A DNA stretch of 64,000 nucleotides from Plantago ovata (GCA_028274465.1 CM051457.1:15613097-15677096), one strand, 5' to 3'. Positions 1 to 10,880 are shown, counted from the stretch's first letter. The notes: generated by a model not told the origin, from the sequence alone. Numbers and translations: made by a program.

Positions 1-437
1 AATGAAGGGATGAAACTTGTCATATTTTAAAAGTTATGTAGAGTAATTTTTAAATTCAATCATTTTGGTTGAGATTAACAATATTTATTGTAGTTAAATG
101 GTCAAAGTAAGTTAAAATTACCCTATAAAGGGAGCTATAATTAAGGTGGTGAAAAACACACATATTGACATGTGGATCAGATTTTTAAGCGAGAACCAAA
201 GCTGAATAGTACTTGTATAAATATACAAGAAAGAAGGGTGGTATGGTACTAAGCTCCTCTTGCCTCTTGCTATTTAACCCACTAAAATTCCATTAAGACA
301 CGCTCTACTACAGTCTACACACCATAAATACCACTGTACTGTACTACTCCCCATCAATCAACCAACAAACAAACAAACAAACAGTTTTTTCTTCCTTGTC
401 AAGTACCAAAAACAACAACAGGCTAGACTGAAACAAA
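1..437 (+). promoter_or_regulatory. Promoter and 5' leader of the VAN3-binding-like gene
   Basis: AT-rich sequence directly before the ATG at 438. A good TATA box (TATAAATA) lies at 216-223, which would start transcription near 245-255 and give a leader of about 190 nt. The leader contains a short CAAA-type run around 364-382. The start site is inferred from TATA spacing only. Confidence 0.5.
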
Positions 438-3400
438 ATGGAGTCCATTTTCAGGCCTCCTGAGACTCCAATGGAACCCATGGAGTTTTTATCTCGCTCT
501 TGGAGCCTCTCCGCCCATGAAATCTCCAAAGCCTTAGCTCCTCCTCATCATCCCCATAAAAACGACCTCGTTTTGAGTGAACATCAACAACCCATCAAAG
601 AAGATCATCATCAACATGTTTCAGAAGATGGTGGTGGTGCTGTTGTTTCTCGAAACCCATTCTCTTTTGCATCATCTGAAACTTCTCAGCTTATTTTGGA
701 CCGTATTATGATGTCTCAGTCTGTAAGTGCTTCTGTTCTTGTCTTGTGTCTAAAAAAAACAACCCACCATTTTTTGGACTTATTATTATTATTATTATTT
801 TATTCAATTCAATTCAATTGAAGACAAACATTTTTATTATTTTACACATCCGATCAACAGCACACTGTTTATTGTATTTTCTTGTTTTGTTTTAGGTCCG
901 CGCGTGTTACTGTTAGATATTTTTTTTTAATTACCACCAGTTTGTAACCTTTTGACTAATTTAAGCCCACTTGCTTGATTCATTCTTTGTTGAGTTGATT
1001 GGGTTTCTCTTCTCTTCTCTTCTTACGAGGAAACCAGCGGTTTCTTGGAACTCTAATTGCTGGTACTACTATTAAATGGATACTATAGCAGCATTAGAAT
1101 TGGAATTTCATCTTGGAGAAAACAACAAAGATGCCCATGCTCTTCTTCTCTGGGTTCAATTAGACTTTTAGTACTAGTAGCATTCCAAATCCCATTTATT
1201 TGAAATTAAACAATATACTTACTTAATAAAAAAAGATCTAGTCTTGTGCTTGTGTTAAATGCTGTAAATTGATGTGTGTGTGCAACATTTAAACCAGGAG
1301 GTATCACCTCGCACTTCAGGAAGAATGTCTCACAGCAGTGGCCCTCTCAATGGGTCTCTCACCGACAGCCCACCGGTGTCACCTTCTGAAATTGAGGATG
1401 CTAAGGTATATTATATCTCACTCTTTTAATTTACTTTACCGGCCCCGGTCTTGTTAAGGGAAGATGGTTATGTTTGTATCTTATGACTTATGTAGTAATA
1501 TGTGTAGTTTGCTGTGTTACTTAACATTCTAACGTAGTTTTACTTGAATTGGCGAAAACGTGGAAAAATACATGCAAGGTTTCATTGTACTACTATGTCT
1601 GGATTGTAGCTTTAATCTGTTTTTTTTTACTTGAATTGGTAGTATAATTGTTATTCTAGAATTTAGGCAATAGTTTAATTGTTGAATGAGGACATTTATG
1701 AGTATTGTCACCAAACAGTTTGGTTTGTTGGTCCATGTCCATTCTTGAAGCTATAATAGTAATTAGAGAAGGACCACATTCATGTGTGTGTGGTGTGGTC
1801 TCATGGAATATCATTTTCTACTGATAGCTACATTTCTACAACTGGATTATGTTGTGATGATCCCAACGCGTAAACGTTTGTTGATACAATTTATGATGTG
1901 GGGCGTGAAATTTAGTCATTCATGTTGATTATTCGATCGTCATCTGGTTATTACACGTGTTATGTTTGTTATGTAGAAAATTATATGATCAAATACCATG
2001 TAATCTACTTTCATGATCATTAGCGTTGAGTTTGGAACTAATTTGTTATCAAAGAACGACAGTATGGACTTTTCGTTGTGATCCCAACACGTAAACATTT
2101 ATTGATACAATTTGTGAAGTGGAGCGTGAAATTTAGTCATTCATATTAATTATTCGATTGTCATCTGGAAATTACACGTGTTATGTTTGTTACGTAGAAA
2201 ATTATATTATATGATGAAATACCACGTAATCTACTTTCATGATCGTATAATTTTATTGAATCTTTTAGCGTTGAGTTTGGAACTAATTTGTTATCAAAGA
2301 AGACAGTATGGACCTTTTGTGCATTGTCTTATCTTGGATTTATTTTGTGAGAGAACTTGTGTTCAATCTTGTAGCGAGATTATACTTTTGTGGTTCATTG
2401 CTGAATCTTGATGAAGAGAGTACAGTCTAGTACAAGTATGACCTATCTGATGAAGCATTGTGTTAGTTACTGATTGTTGACTTACCTTTCACGTGCAGTA
2501 TGCTCGACTGAACAATCTGATGCACAGCCAGTACAAGAGTGGTGCTCCAACTGTCCCTGTAATGAATGGTGGTGGAAAGACAGTGGGGAGGTGGTTGAAG
2601 GACAGAAGAGAGAAAAAGAAAGAGGAAGCTAGGACCCACACTGCTCAGCTTCATGCTGCAATTTCAGTTGCCGGTGTAGCATCTGCAATTGCTGCTATTG
2701 CAGCTGCCACTGCTGCATCATCTGGATCTGGAAAGGACGAACAGATGGCTAAAACGGACATGGCTGTGGCTTCTGCTGCCACTTTGGTAGCTGCACAGTG
2801 TGTTGAAGCCGCTGAAGCAATGGGTGCTGAGCGTGAGCACCTTGCTTCTGTTGTCAGCTCAGCAGTCAATGTCCGTTCGGCTGGTGATATCATTACCTTG
2901 ACAGCTGCTGCTGCCACTGGTATGTAACCATATTGTGAACTATTAGTGTTTCATGAAATTTCCGTGAGAACCTTTTCTGATTTTTATAGAATATATGCTG
3001 GTTAATACGGTGTGTGGATTTTCGTTGGTGTTGGGGAACATGATAAAGCACTTGCTGAAAGGTTTCACAGCGTCAAAATGATGTTCATGGAATGTGGTAT
3101 TTTTGTTTAGGAAAGACAGGTCTTACTGTAATAATGTCATTTCCTTACATGTTCAAATGGTTTGTGTATTGTGTGTCTTAGCTCTTCGGGGTGCTGTTAC
3201 GCTAAAAGCAAGGACATTGAAAGAAGTTTGGAACATGGCAGCTGTGATCCCCATGGACAAAGGGATGGGAGTTAAGAATGGTGACAATAACGGGAGTAAC
3301 AGTTCGACTGCCAGTTTTAGTGGTGAACTTGTTCCTGAAGAAAATTTCCTTGGAATTTGTAGCAGAGAATTACTTGCTAGAGGGGGCGAACTTCTAAAGA

Positions 3401-4151
3401 AAACCAGAAACGGTAATCGTCTTGTCTCTAGTCTTAACCTTGTTCGAGCATTTGATTTTTCTTCGATATTGAAAGTGTAACACTAAAGATTTAATCTGTT
3501 AAATGCAGGGGATCTTCATTGGAAAATAGTGTCCGTTTACATCAACAAAATGGGTCAGGTAGGCTTTTCTCCTCCATGATTGGTCAATCAATCAAACTCA
3601 TTTTCAAAATGATCAGAGATCTAATGCTATGAAAAGTAAAAGTTGTACCATATGATTCAACAATGAGAATCTGCTTTTCACTTTTGATCTAGTGATCTGA
3701 ACTCAAAGAATTTCTTGATTTCAATATAGGTGATCCTGAAGATGAAGAGCAGGCATGTTGCTGGGACCGTCACTAAAAAGAAAAAGAGTAAGCTTATGGT
3801 TGCTTTTTGGTCTTTTCCATCTTATGATCATCAATAGAGGCTGTGTGGGTGGGTCTTCTATTTGGGGATTTGAGAAAGTAGTATGCAATTGAGTGGAAAA
3901 AGATACTAAAGTTGATATCTTTATCTTTTTCCTCAGATGTAGTACTCGAAGTGTTAAAGGATACTCCGGCTTGGCCAGGGCGCCACTTGCTCGATGGTGG
4001 AGAACACCGGAGATACTTTGCCTTGAAGACCGTGACTCGAGGAGTGGTTGAGTTCGAGTGCAAGAATCAGAGAGAATACGATATGTGGACTCATGGCGTT
4101 TCGAGATTGCTCACTCTGGCTGCTGAAAGGAACAACAAGCACAGAATGTGA
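438..4151 (+). CDS. VAN3-binding / FORKED-like protein (DUF828 + plant PH domain)
   Basis: Seven exons join in phase with GT-AG introns: 438-722, 1298-1405, 2499-2919, 3182-3412, 3509-3558, 3730-3787, 3937-4151, giving 455 aa. The N-terminus ([20 protein letters not shown]) and the SRSWS stretch begin the plant-only DUF828 (auxin canalisation) domain, which runs to about residue 290. It includes the basic [14 protein letters not shown] segment, a long Ala-rich stretch in exon 3 and the [11 protein letters not shown] block. The C-terminal part, from [17 protein letters not shown] to the end, is the plant PH-like domain. Family members bind the ARF-GAP VAN3/SFC and phosphoinositides at the trans-Golgi network and support PIN1 recycling and vein continuity. 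Length and domain order are normal for the family, and no frame breaks are seen. Which FORKED-like paralogue it is cannot be decided here. Confidence 0.93.
1857..2314 (+). repeat. Two-copy tandem duplication inside intron 2
   Basis: A segment of about 231 bp starting at GATCCCAAC (1859) is repeated directly at 2090. Shared landmarks include TACACGTGTTATGTTTGTTA and TTGTTATCAAAGAA. The copies differ by scattered substitutions and small indels. The second copy has an extra stretch around 2243-2267. It lies wholly within an intron and does not affect the coding phase. Confidence 0.85.
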
Positions 4152-4537
4152 ACTTATATGGATAAACAACTTAGTATAAGGGGTTAGCAGTATATTTTGA
4201 TTTTCAAGTGGGATTGGTATCTTGTTTGTTTTGTGATTTATGTAAAGCGAAACTGATGTCTGTAAAGTCATCCAAATGGGTCCTCAGCTTTGGAGAATGT
4301 CATTTTGGGCTTTTGGTTCTCTCCTGTGAAATGAAATATTTAAAAGTGAAAGTTATCTTAAGAATTTGTTCTTTCATTGTTGTGGGTAGGTAGGTATTTC
4401 ATCGGACAAATATACCATGCCCTCTTGTGAAGCGATTCAATGTGCTTAGTCAGCAAATCCTTGGATTCACATTCATTAAAATTATGAGGAAGTATCCTAA
4501 TAGATTGTTTATTAAATAGTTCGAAGTAGACGGATAA
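4152..4537. other. 3' UTR and short spacer after the VAN3-binding-like gene
   Basis: T-rich sequence after the stop codon, consistent with a 3' UTR to about 4.4 kb, followed by an ordinary spacer up to the TAA that precedes the MITE. Nothing further is recognised. Confidence 0.4.
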
Positions 4538-4560
4538 GGCCATATCCAGTATCATCACCT

Positions 4561-4836
4561 TGTCATGAACCTAACTGCTACGAATTTGCTAGCTATAGAA
4601 CTAGAGAGAAACTAAGCTAGAGAACTACTATAATTTCATATCATCAATCATGCATTGCTCAAATGAGCTTACAGAGGTATTTAAAGATCAATCCATCTGA
4701 TAAATTTCACAGCACATGAGCCGTTGATCAACAAGCCACGTGTCTCTATCTTATTTAATCATCTTAACTATAAAAACGTAATGTTAAAAGCACGCTGTGT
4801 TATGAACGAACTAAGACAGAGAATTCGTTCATAACA
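4561..4836 (-). repeat. 3' LTR of the nested retrotransposon (complete)
   Basis: 276 bp bounded by TG...CA on the minus strand, with short inverted ends. Positions 4638-4836 align almost without gaps to 7136-7334. Confidence 0.72.
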
Positions 4837-4839
4837 TTC

Positions 4840-4990
4840 CTCCCTCCATATCTTTAGCTTGTCCTCAAGCTAAGTCTTTTAGGCTGGAACTTGTTGTAAT
4901 GTCATGGTAGTTCTACCCAAGTTGCTTCATCAACTGAAAGGTGCTCCCATTCACCCGAAATCTTGTACAACACCTCCAAGCATCTTTTGA
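4840..4990 (-). pseudogene. Remnant of the Ty3/gypsy polyprotein C-terminus
   Basis: On the minus strand the translation reads ...WEHLSVDEATWVELP and, after a stop, ...RLSLRTS or (in another frame) LEDKLKIWREE just before the LTR. The W-x-hydrophobic-x-x-x-EATWE pattern followed by LEDK is the usual tail of plant Ty3/gypsy pol. It is broken by stop codons and a frame change, so it is not functional. Confidence 0.6.
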
Positions 4991-5128
4991 ACCAGAAATG
5001 TTAGCCTCCTCATTGCACCAGACTTTGCACATCAGCACACAAAACATAATCCTTATTATGACCTTCCTCTCTTCTTCATATCAAGCTTGTCCTCAAGCTT
5101 CCAGGTCAGGAACTTGATGATACCTCAG

Positions 5129-6206
5129 CTAATTCAAGACACTGCAGTCTTTCCCTCTATAAAAAACAAAGTAGCCAAGACACTTCACAAATTCACCATT
5201 CTTGCACTTTCCCCTATCAAAAACAAAGTAGCAAGGCATTTCCTTGTGTGATATCACTTCTTTTACATGCCCAAATCTGACCAAAACTGATGCAGCCTTA
5301 AGTAAAACCAAATCGAATGACCGGAGTGAAAGTTTAAACATTTTAAAGGCTTTTATTCTTGCATGACCTGTTTTACGGCTTTTTCCACCTTCCTTTAAGT
5401 CCTTATTGCCCAGCCTCACCACATCATACACCAAATCAAATTTGTTGGGAAGATCTTGGAAATTGTCCTTGAAGTACTTCAACAGCCAAATCAACTCCCA
5501 TCCCGTTCTCACAATCCAACTTTCTAGTCTTGTGGTCGCACTCGCATCAAACTTTGAAGCACCACACACATTCTCCAGCAGTAACATCCTAACCATTATA
5601 TACTTGCCCTCAAAGAAATCCACAACTTGTATGAGATCAAGATTTTTAAGCTTCATACCATTCTGCCTCTGCGTTAAATCTTGCACCCTCCAGTAACCTG
5701 AATGCTTTGCCATGTTTTCAGCTCGGTTGAATTTCATTCGAAGTCTTTCTTCAATCTGCCAACCCCAGCTAAAAACAAAGTTCTTATATTTCCTTCTATC
5801 AAAGGCGTGAATAGCAATAAGTACAGAACAGTACACCAGATATGAAAACAGCTAAGCATTCCAACATCTTAAAAACATCAAGGCGTTTTCCTCTATCAAA
5901 CACCAAGTAGCAGGACATGGACATTGACACGACGCAACCAAAAATGATGGATAGAGGCTCAATAATCTGTAAGACCTCCCTCGAGTTACCTCCATTAAAC
6001 ATGTCACGCACAATATCTCCAAGCATGTCATCTAACAATAAAGTAATAGTATGCAGCAAGTACTCAAGTGACATTGGAAGAATATTATCACGAAATCCAT
6101 TGCTGCAACTATCTTCATTAAAAAAACCAATTAAAATCAATGATACTTTGTCAAACAACATAAAAAAAACTCTGTAAAGTGACCATTTTCCCTGTCGAAT
6201 GCCCAC
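5129..6206 (-). other. Coding-like but unrecognised internal stretch of the retroelement
   Basis: Two overlapping minus-strand open frames (5129-5836, 235 codons; 5799-6206, 135 codons) lie in different frames. Short phrases recur in them (YFVFDRGK and YLVFDRGK, three to four times), which suggests internal duplication. I recognise no domain. They may be captured host sequence that has decayed. They are not a convincing gene. Confidence 0.35.
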
Positions 6207-6255
6207 AGAAACACATATTCATGACTAACTTCATTAGCCAAGTACTCCAACACTT

Positions 6256-6789
6256 TCAGCGAACAAGCAAATGTTCCTCTATCGAATACGGTGTTAGCAT
6301 AACCCAATTGATATATAGCTTGCCAACCATGTCTGACGCACTTTCCTTCCCTCCTATATTTTCATAGCAAATTAACCCACCCAAACTTCCATATTCAGCA
6401 GCCAGCGAGTCCAATAAATTCATGTATGGAAACTCGATGCTAATGTCACTTGAACTTCCAAATAAAACATCACCAGTAGAGATGTTACTCCATCCTTGTG
6501 ATTTTCTCTCAAACATATCTTCAAACAAGTAATGAATGTCTTCCTCCCTCTCAACACCCTCCAAAACCTTAATATTTCTCTCCGGCTTTCTATCAAACAC
6601 CTCCCTAGCAAGAGCAACATCCCCCTTACTCATATAACCAACAATCAACATATTCCAAGACGCAACATCCCTAACATGCATTTCATAGAACAAATCGCGA
6701 ACATCCATCAATATATCATCTGTTTCTATTTGTTCATCTTCACTAAACAACTTATGGACATCACAGAGTATTAAATCATATTTCCCCAA
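6256..6789 (-). pseudogene. PPR-protein-like fragment inside the retroelement
   Basis: The 177-codon minus-strand frame contains FYEMHVRDVASWNMLIVGYM and, directly after, a SKGDVALAREVFDRKPERN stretch. This is the helix pattern of a pentatricopeptide repeat of the PLS type (RDV-SWN-MI-GY, then G-AREVFD-MPERN). Only about one and a half motifs are present; the rest of the frame (YLFEDMFERKSQGW and onward) is not clearly PPR. PPR proteins bind organellar RNA. This piece has no transit peptide and no repeat array. It is best read as a gene fragment picked up by the LTR element. Confidence 0.55.
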
Positions 6790-7135
6790 CTCATGAAGCG
6801 CAAATGCAGTGTAAAGACTGCTCCTCTTCTACAACTGTTTGGCATAATTTTTGAAAATCATGTACAAGCAGTTTTTCATCAAGTGTATTCTCCTCATTCC
6901 TTTGTAAGGAAGACAATGTCTTATAGCAATCTACACTCAAACGCCAAATATACCATCTAGTTACCTTCATGGAGGCAATTATACTGGAAATTCTCCGCCT
7001 GGCACCATTTCGTACTTCATAGAGCTTCACTTGCAATTTCTCCAATTCACGCACTCGAGCATAGAGCTGTGAAGAAAATTTCCCCGATGTGTCGCTTAAC
7101 AGTTGCCACCGATCAATTTCACTTATTGGCTGCGG

Positions 7136-7334
7136 ATATCATCAATCATGCATTGCTCAAATGAGCTTACAGAGGTATTTAAAGATCGATCCATCTGATA
7201 AAGCTCACAGCACAGGAGCCGTTGATCAACAAGCCACATGTCTCTATCTTATTTAATCATTAACTATAAAAACGTAATGTTAAAAGCACGCTTTATTTTG
7301 TGAACGAACTAAGACAGAGAATTCGTTCATAACA
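7136..7334 (-). repeat. 5' LTR of the nested retrotransposon (inner part missing)
   Basis: 199 bp matching 4638-4836. The part corresponding to 4561-4637 is absent, and the junction at 7135/7136 leads straight into unrelated coding-like sequence (6791-7130). No primer-binding site is visible there. Confidence 0.7.
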
Positions 7335-7574
7335 CACATCTCTTATGCCATGTCAGCGTCCTACTTACTCATCCTCAAACTACTCCAAGAGTCATCCCAC
7401 CTTTTTTTTATTTTATTTCACATTTCTTTTTAAACTTCATTCTTTATTTTATTATAATATTATTAATTAATTTATTAATATCATATTACTTTCTTGATAA
7501 TTAAAAATTACTATGCTATACTTGATAATTAAAAATGATAACAAAGCCTAGAATTAAATGCATAATTTAAAATA

Positions 7575-8650
7575 GGGAAAATCAGCAAAATGGTCCGATA
7601 ACTCTGCCTTAGCCGTCAAATTGGTCCTACAAGTTTCAAAACCGGAATTTTGGTCCTATAAGTTTGCTCCATCTTGCCTTTTCAGTCCCAAAGTACATAT
7701 TTGCTAACTAAATGAAATATAGACAAGAATAAGATATTTACCAAAATTTGAAGGGGCTTGTTGTAATATTTTCTGGTTGTTGATCCTTTAATTTATTAAA
7801 TTAATTCGTGCAATAATGTAAATTCAGTTTTATGAATCGTGTAAAATTAAACTTGGGAGATTGATTCAGAATTTCAATCGCATGGTCATGGCTCTCTGCC
7901 TTCTTCTTTCTTTTTGTATTGTCATGGTGAATGGCTAAATATCCGACTTGAATTGAAGGATGGTAAATATTGAACATTTTAGCTAAAAAAAATGCCAGTG
8001 AACAAGAAAATGATGGAATACGTATAAAATAATATTCGTACCGATTTTAACACTTCATTTTATCAATTTCTTAAGAATCTATTTTACTTTAAGTTAATCC
8101 CAAACTATAACGGAAAATTTAAATTGGAGCAGAGGAAGAAGTATGAAAAATATTTAAAAGAAATATGTTATGAAACTTTATAAAGTCTACTTTTATAATA
8201 TAACTTTTATTAAGTATTTTTCTACACAACTTAGGAGTTAATTTGTGATCATATATAATCGATATTGAAAAATTAAATAACACTTTGGCGAGGGAGTAAC
8301 ATGTACTCATAAAACTACAATAAATCATAAAAGAATAAAATGTGGAAAACTTCAAAATAGAAAATAAGTCCACATATATGAAATTAGGGGGAAAAAATTG
8401 ATCGTAGAAACAGAGAATAAATTCCAACGCAAAATAAATCCCATCATCTTATTGAAATATTACAAGAAGCCCCTTAAACTTTGATCAATCTATTATTCAT
8501 CTTTAAAATTCATTTTGTTAGCAAATCATTACTTTAGGACCAAAAAGGCAGTATGGAACAAAGTTACGGGACCAAAATTCTAGATTTGAAACTTATGGGA
8601 TGAATTTGACCAATGAGATGAAGTTATGGGACTATTTTGGCGATTTTCCC
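7575..8650. mobile_element. Non-autonomous Mutator-like element (MULE) with long inverted termini
   Basis: 1076 bp with termini GGGAAAATC(A/G)(G/C)CAAAAT. The inverted similarity extends about 130 bp inward (tracts such as TTTTGGTCC and AAGTTTCAAA on both arms). It is flanked on both sides by the identical 9-bp target duplication TTTAAAATA (7566-7574 and 8651-8659), the hallmark of MULEs. The interior is AT-rich with no transposase-like reading frame, and no recognisable captured gene is seen. Confidence 0.85.
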
Positions 8651-8683
8651 TTTAAAATACTACAGTACTAGTACATAAGGGCT

Positions 8684-9440
8684 GGGCATTGGGTTCGGGT
8701 TATCCGAACCCGATTGAAAATTCCCCGTAACGGGTCGGGTTTGCGGGTTTTGAAAACCCGAATGGGATAAACTCGATATTTGATGATTTATTCGGGTCGG
8801 GTAGCGGGTTGAGCATTATCAAACCCGATACCCTAATGGGTACCCGAATTTTAACTTTAAATAATTACATAATATAGTGTATAGTAGAAGTATAAACTGG
8901 TATTTGCACGATTATACCTCCTGACCACAAACATTATCATTTCATTTAATTTTAAAATCAGGTAAACCTTGTCACTAACGCATTCTGAACATATATATAT
9001 GTCTAGAGCTTTCTGTTCTAATAATAAGACTAAGTCATGTTGCTTATCAGTTTTTATTTAGTGACTTTAATTGCCGTTAATAAAGATACATATTTTTCTA
9101 ATTAAATTAAGTCATTGAATTAACAGTGTATCTTCTTGACAATTATGATGCATCCATTAAACATACTTAAAAATACTAAGCATATACGAGTATATGTTTT
9201 AGTATAATTACAAATATCAATTCATGCATTTTATACTGGGATGAAACTAAGAAAATAACTAAAAAATTAAAATGATATATAATGGTAAAACCCGCCCCCA
9301 ACTCGCACCCGACCCTTGCATCACGGGTACCCGATGACGGGTACCCGCATATATTCGGGTTAGGGTTCGGGTTTATAAAATTCAAACCCGCGAAGGGCGG
9401 GTACCCGATCATAAAACCCGAACTCAACCCGAACCCACCA
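8684..9440. mobile_element. hAT-like non-autonomous element with GGGTTCGGGT-rich ends
   Basis: The left part (8690-8850) is dense in GGGTTCGGGTT, CGGGTCGGG and GGTACCCG. The right part (9290-9440) carries the same words inverted (AACCCGAACCC, GGGTACCCG). The start GGGCTGGGCATTGGGTTCGG resembles the common plant hAT start. The right boundary and target duplication are not resolved. An open frame on the minus strand over the right end only reflects the repeat words. Confidence 0.5.
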
Positions 9441-9748
9441 GTTTCAATAGCCAAATGACCATGTCTGTTGTACTCCAATTTTTCAAGTTCCGAGAGCAAT
9501 TACTAAAATAATTAATTAAATGAAAGAAGGTAAAAGCCCAGCAGCACATATAGGTAACGAAACAGAAGAAAATGAAGATTAGAACTGAAATCAAGAAACA
9601 AACAATACGACAAATAAAATAATGAAAAGAAACTTTAAAAATAAAAAATAAACGGTGCTCATCTTCGCTCACCGGGTGAGCAACTCATCCTCTCATTATA
9701 CATCCAACAAAGGATAAGCAAAGGATGAACTTCCTCGAGAAGGCCTAA

Positions 9749-10035
9749 ATTCAGAAGTTATTATTAGAGGTTATTATTGAATACTCTCTCCATTTTGAAA
9801 TATAATACATTTTAAGTGTTTACACACATATTAAGGCAAGAGAATAAATATGGATAAACACAAAAAAATATGACTAAATCTTTAAAATAAACTAAAAAAG
9901 TTGATAATATTAATTTACATATTGAATATATTAAAAAAATAAAAAATTAAATGTTTCCTACTTTTATGAGTTTTAACGTTTCCACGTATCCATCTCATTT
10001 CCATTTCCGTTTCTGTGCTTCCTAGGTTGTCTCCA
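9749..10035. other. AT-rich spacer
   Basis: No gene. At 9783-9830 there is a CTCTCCATTTTGAAATATAA-type start that looks like a decayed Stowaway end, without a matching partner. Confidence 0.3.
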
Positions 10036-10321
10036 AACTCGGGGCTTATTTGGGTTTAAGCCCCAATAAACCCCTTTCATTTTCTTTTACAATGGTTTAG
10101 GTTTTTATGGGTTCCACATGACACATACATTCCACATGCACCACACAAGAGATTGAAAATGAAATTAAAAAAATATTATTTGGGACTTATTTGGGGGCTA
10201 CATATTTGGGGCTTATTTGGAGGCTACATAGCATAAGCTTCATTATGGAACCCTAAATAAGCCCTATTGTGGCTTATTTGGGGCTTAAGGCCCAAATAAG
10301 CTCTCTATTGCTAGTGCTCTT
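10036..10321. mobile_element. Probable foldback MITE
   Basis: GGGGCTTATTTGGGTTTAAG near 10040 and GGCTTATTTGGGGCTTAAGG near 10270 lie at the two sides of an AT-rich core, with several related inverted words (CCCAATAAACCCC, CCCAAATAAGC) and AAGAGCACTAGCAATAGAG (minus strand) at the right edge. Ends and target duplication are unclear. Confidence 0.4.
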
Positions 10322-10503
10322 ATAGATTAAAGGTTAATTTGTTTTTTTGGATTCTATACGTTTAATTTTAGATCGGAGTTTTAGTAGATTTATATAATGA
10401 TTGTAGTGTGTTGGTTTAGTGGCAGGGCCCACAATAAAGTTGTGAGATAAAAATTTGACAAAAATGGAAACGTATAGAATAAAAAAAAAACGGACAAAAA
10501 TGG

Positions 10504-10635
10504 AATACGTACAGAATCCAGAAAACAGATAATGTAATACGTACAGAATCCAGAAAAACAGATAATGTAATACGTACAGAATCCAGAAAAACAGATAATG
10601 TAATAGGTACAGAATCCAAAAAAATAGATCAGTAT
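10504..10635. repeat. 33-bp minisatellite, four copies
   Basis: The unit AATACGTACAGAATCCAGAA, continuing AAACAGATAATGT, is repeated: one copy of 32 bp, two of 33 bp and one diverged copy. This also explains the repetitive minus-strand reading frames here (WILYVLHYLF), which are not genes. Confidence 0.9.
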
Positions 10636-10641
10636 GATATA

Positions 10642-10878
10642 CTTCCTCCATTTCATTAATAACTTCCTAAGGCGACTATTCATTGCGACCTTTGACCATA
10701 TATAACTACTAAATTACATTAGAGAAAAATATAATAAAATTGTATTATGAAATTGAATGGTGTATATTTTCATAATCAATTTTTAATTTATATTGATACA
10801 GTTTAATTTAAAAGTTATACGTGGTCAAAGGTCGCAATGAATAGTCCCCTTAGGAAGTAACTAATGAAACGGAGGAAG
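10642..10878. mobile_element. Stowaway (Tc1/mariner-type) MITE, copy 1
   Basis: 237 bp flanked by TA (10640-10641, 10879-10880). Termini are CTTCCTCCATTTCATTAATA and the inverse of TAATGAAACGGAGGAAG. It contains the internal inverted pair TTTGACCATATATAAC / GTTATACGTGGTCAAA. A second copy of exactly the same length lies at 54359-54595. Confidence 0.88.
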
Positions 10879-10880
10879 TA

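Larger units (their letters stand above)
4561..7334 (-). mobile_element. Degenerate Ty3/gypsy-type LTR retrotransposon carrying host fragments
   Basis: Two direct repeats bracket 2.3 kb of internal sequence: 4561-4836 (full LTR, with termini TGTTATGAAC and GTTCATGACA read on the minus strand) and 7136-7334 (truncated on its inner side by about 77 bp). The flanks CACCT (4556-4560) and CACAT (7335-7339) form a 5-bp target duplication with one mismatch. Next to the 3' LTR the minus strand keeps the decayed end of a gypsy polyprotein. I see no reverse transcriptase or integrase. The internal region holds a PPR-like fragment and other unrecognised coding-like stretches, so this is a non-autonomous derivative. 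Confidence 0.72.
4538..9745. mobile_element. Tourist/Harbinger-like MITE split by three later insertions
   Basis: The left end GGCCATATCCAG (4538) and right end CTCGAGAAGGCC (ending 9745) are imperfect inverted termini. Each is flanked by TAA (4535-4537 and 9746-9748), the 3-bp duplication expected of PIF/Harbinger elements. Host pieces are about 4538-4560, 7335-7574, 8660-8683 and 9600-9745. Read in order they match the uninterrupted relative at 62603-62889: left end, then a CATCACCTCTTATGCCATGTCAG-like stretch across the LTR-element insertion, then TCATCCCACCTTTTTTT, then the GGTGCTCATC...GAGAAGGCC end. Internal fillers are an LTR element (4561-7334), a MULE (7575-8650) and a hAT-like element (~8684-9440). 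No transposase belongs to the MITE itself. Confidence 0.7.

Noticed and set aside
2651-2917. Minus-strand Ala-rich open frame
   Set aside because: Shadow of the Ala-rich exon 3 of the VAN3-binding-like gene.
4561-7334. Autonomous, full-length LTR retrotransposon
   Set aside because: No gag, protease, reverse transcriptase or integrase motifs, and the 5' LTR is truncated.
9176-9499. Minus-strand frame with NPNPNPNICGYP
   Set aside because: Translation of GGGTTCGGGT-type transposon end repeats, not a protein gene.
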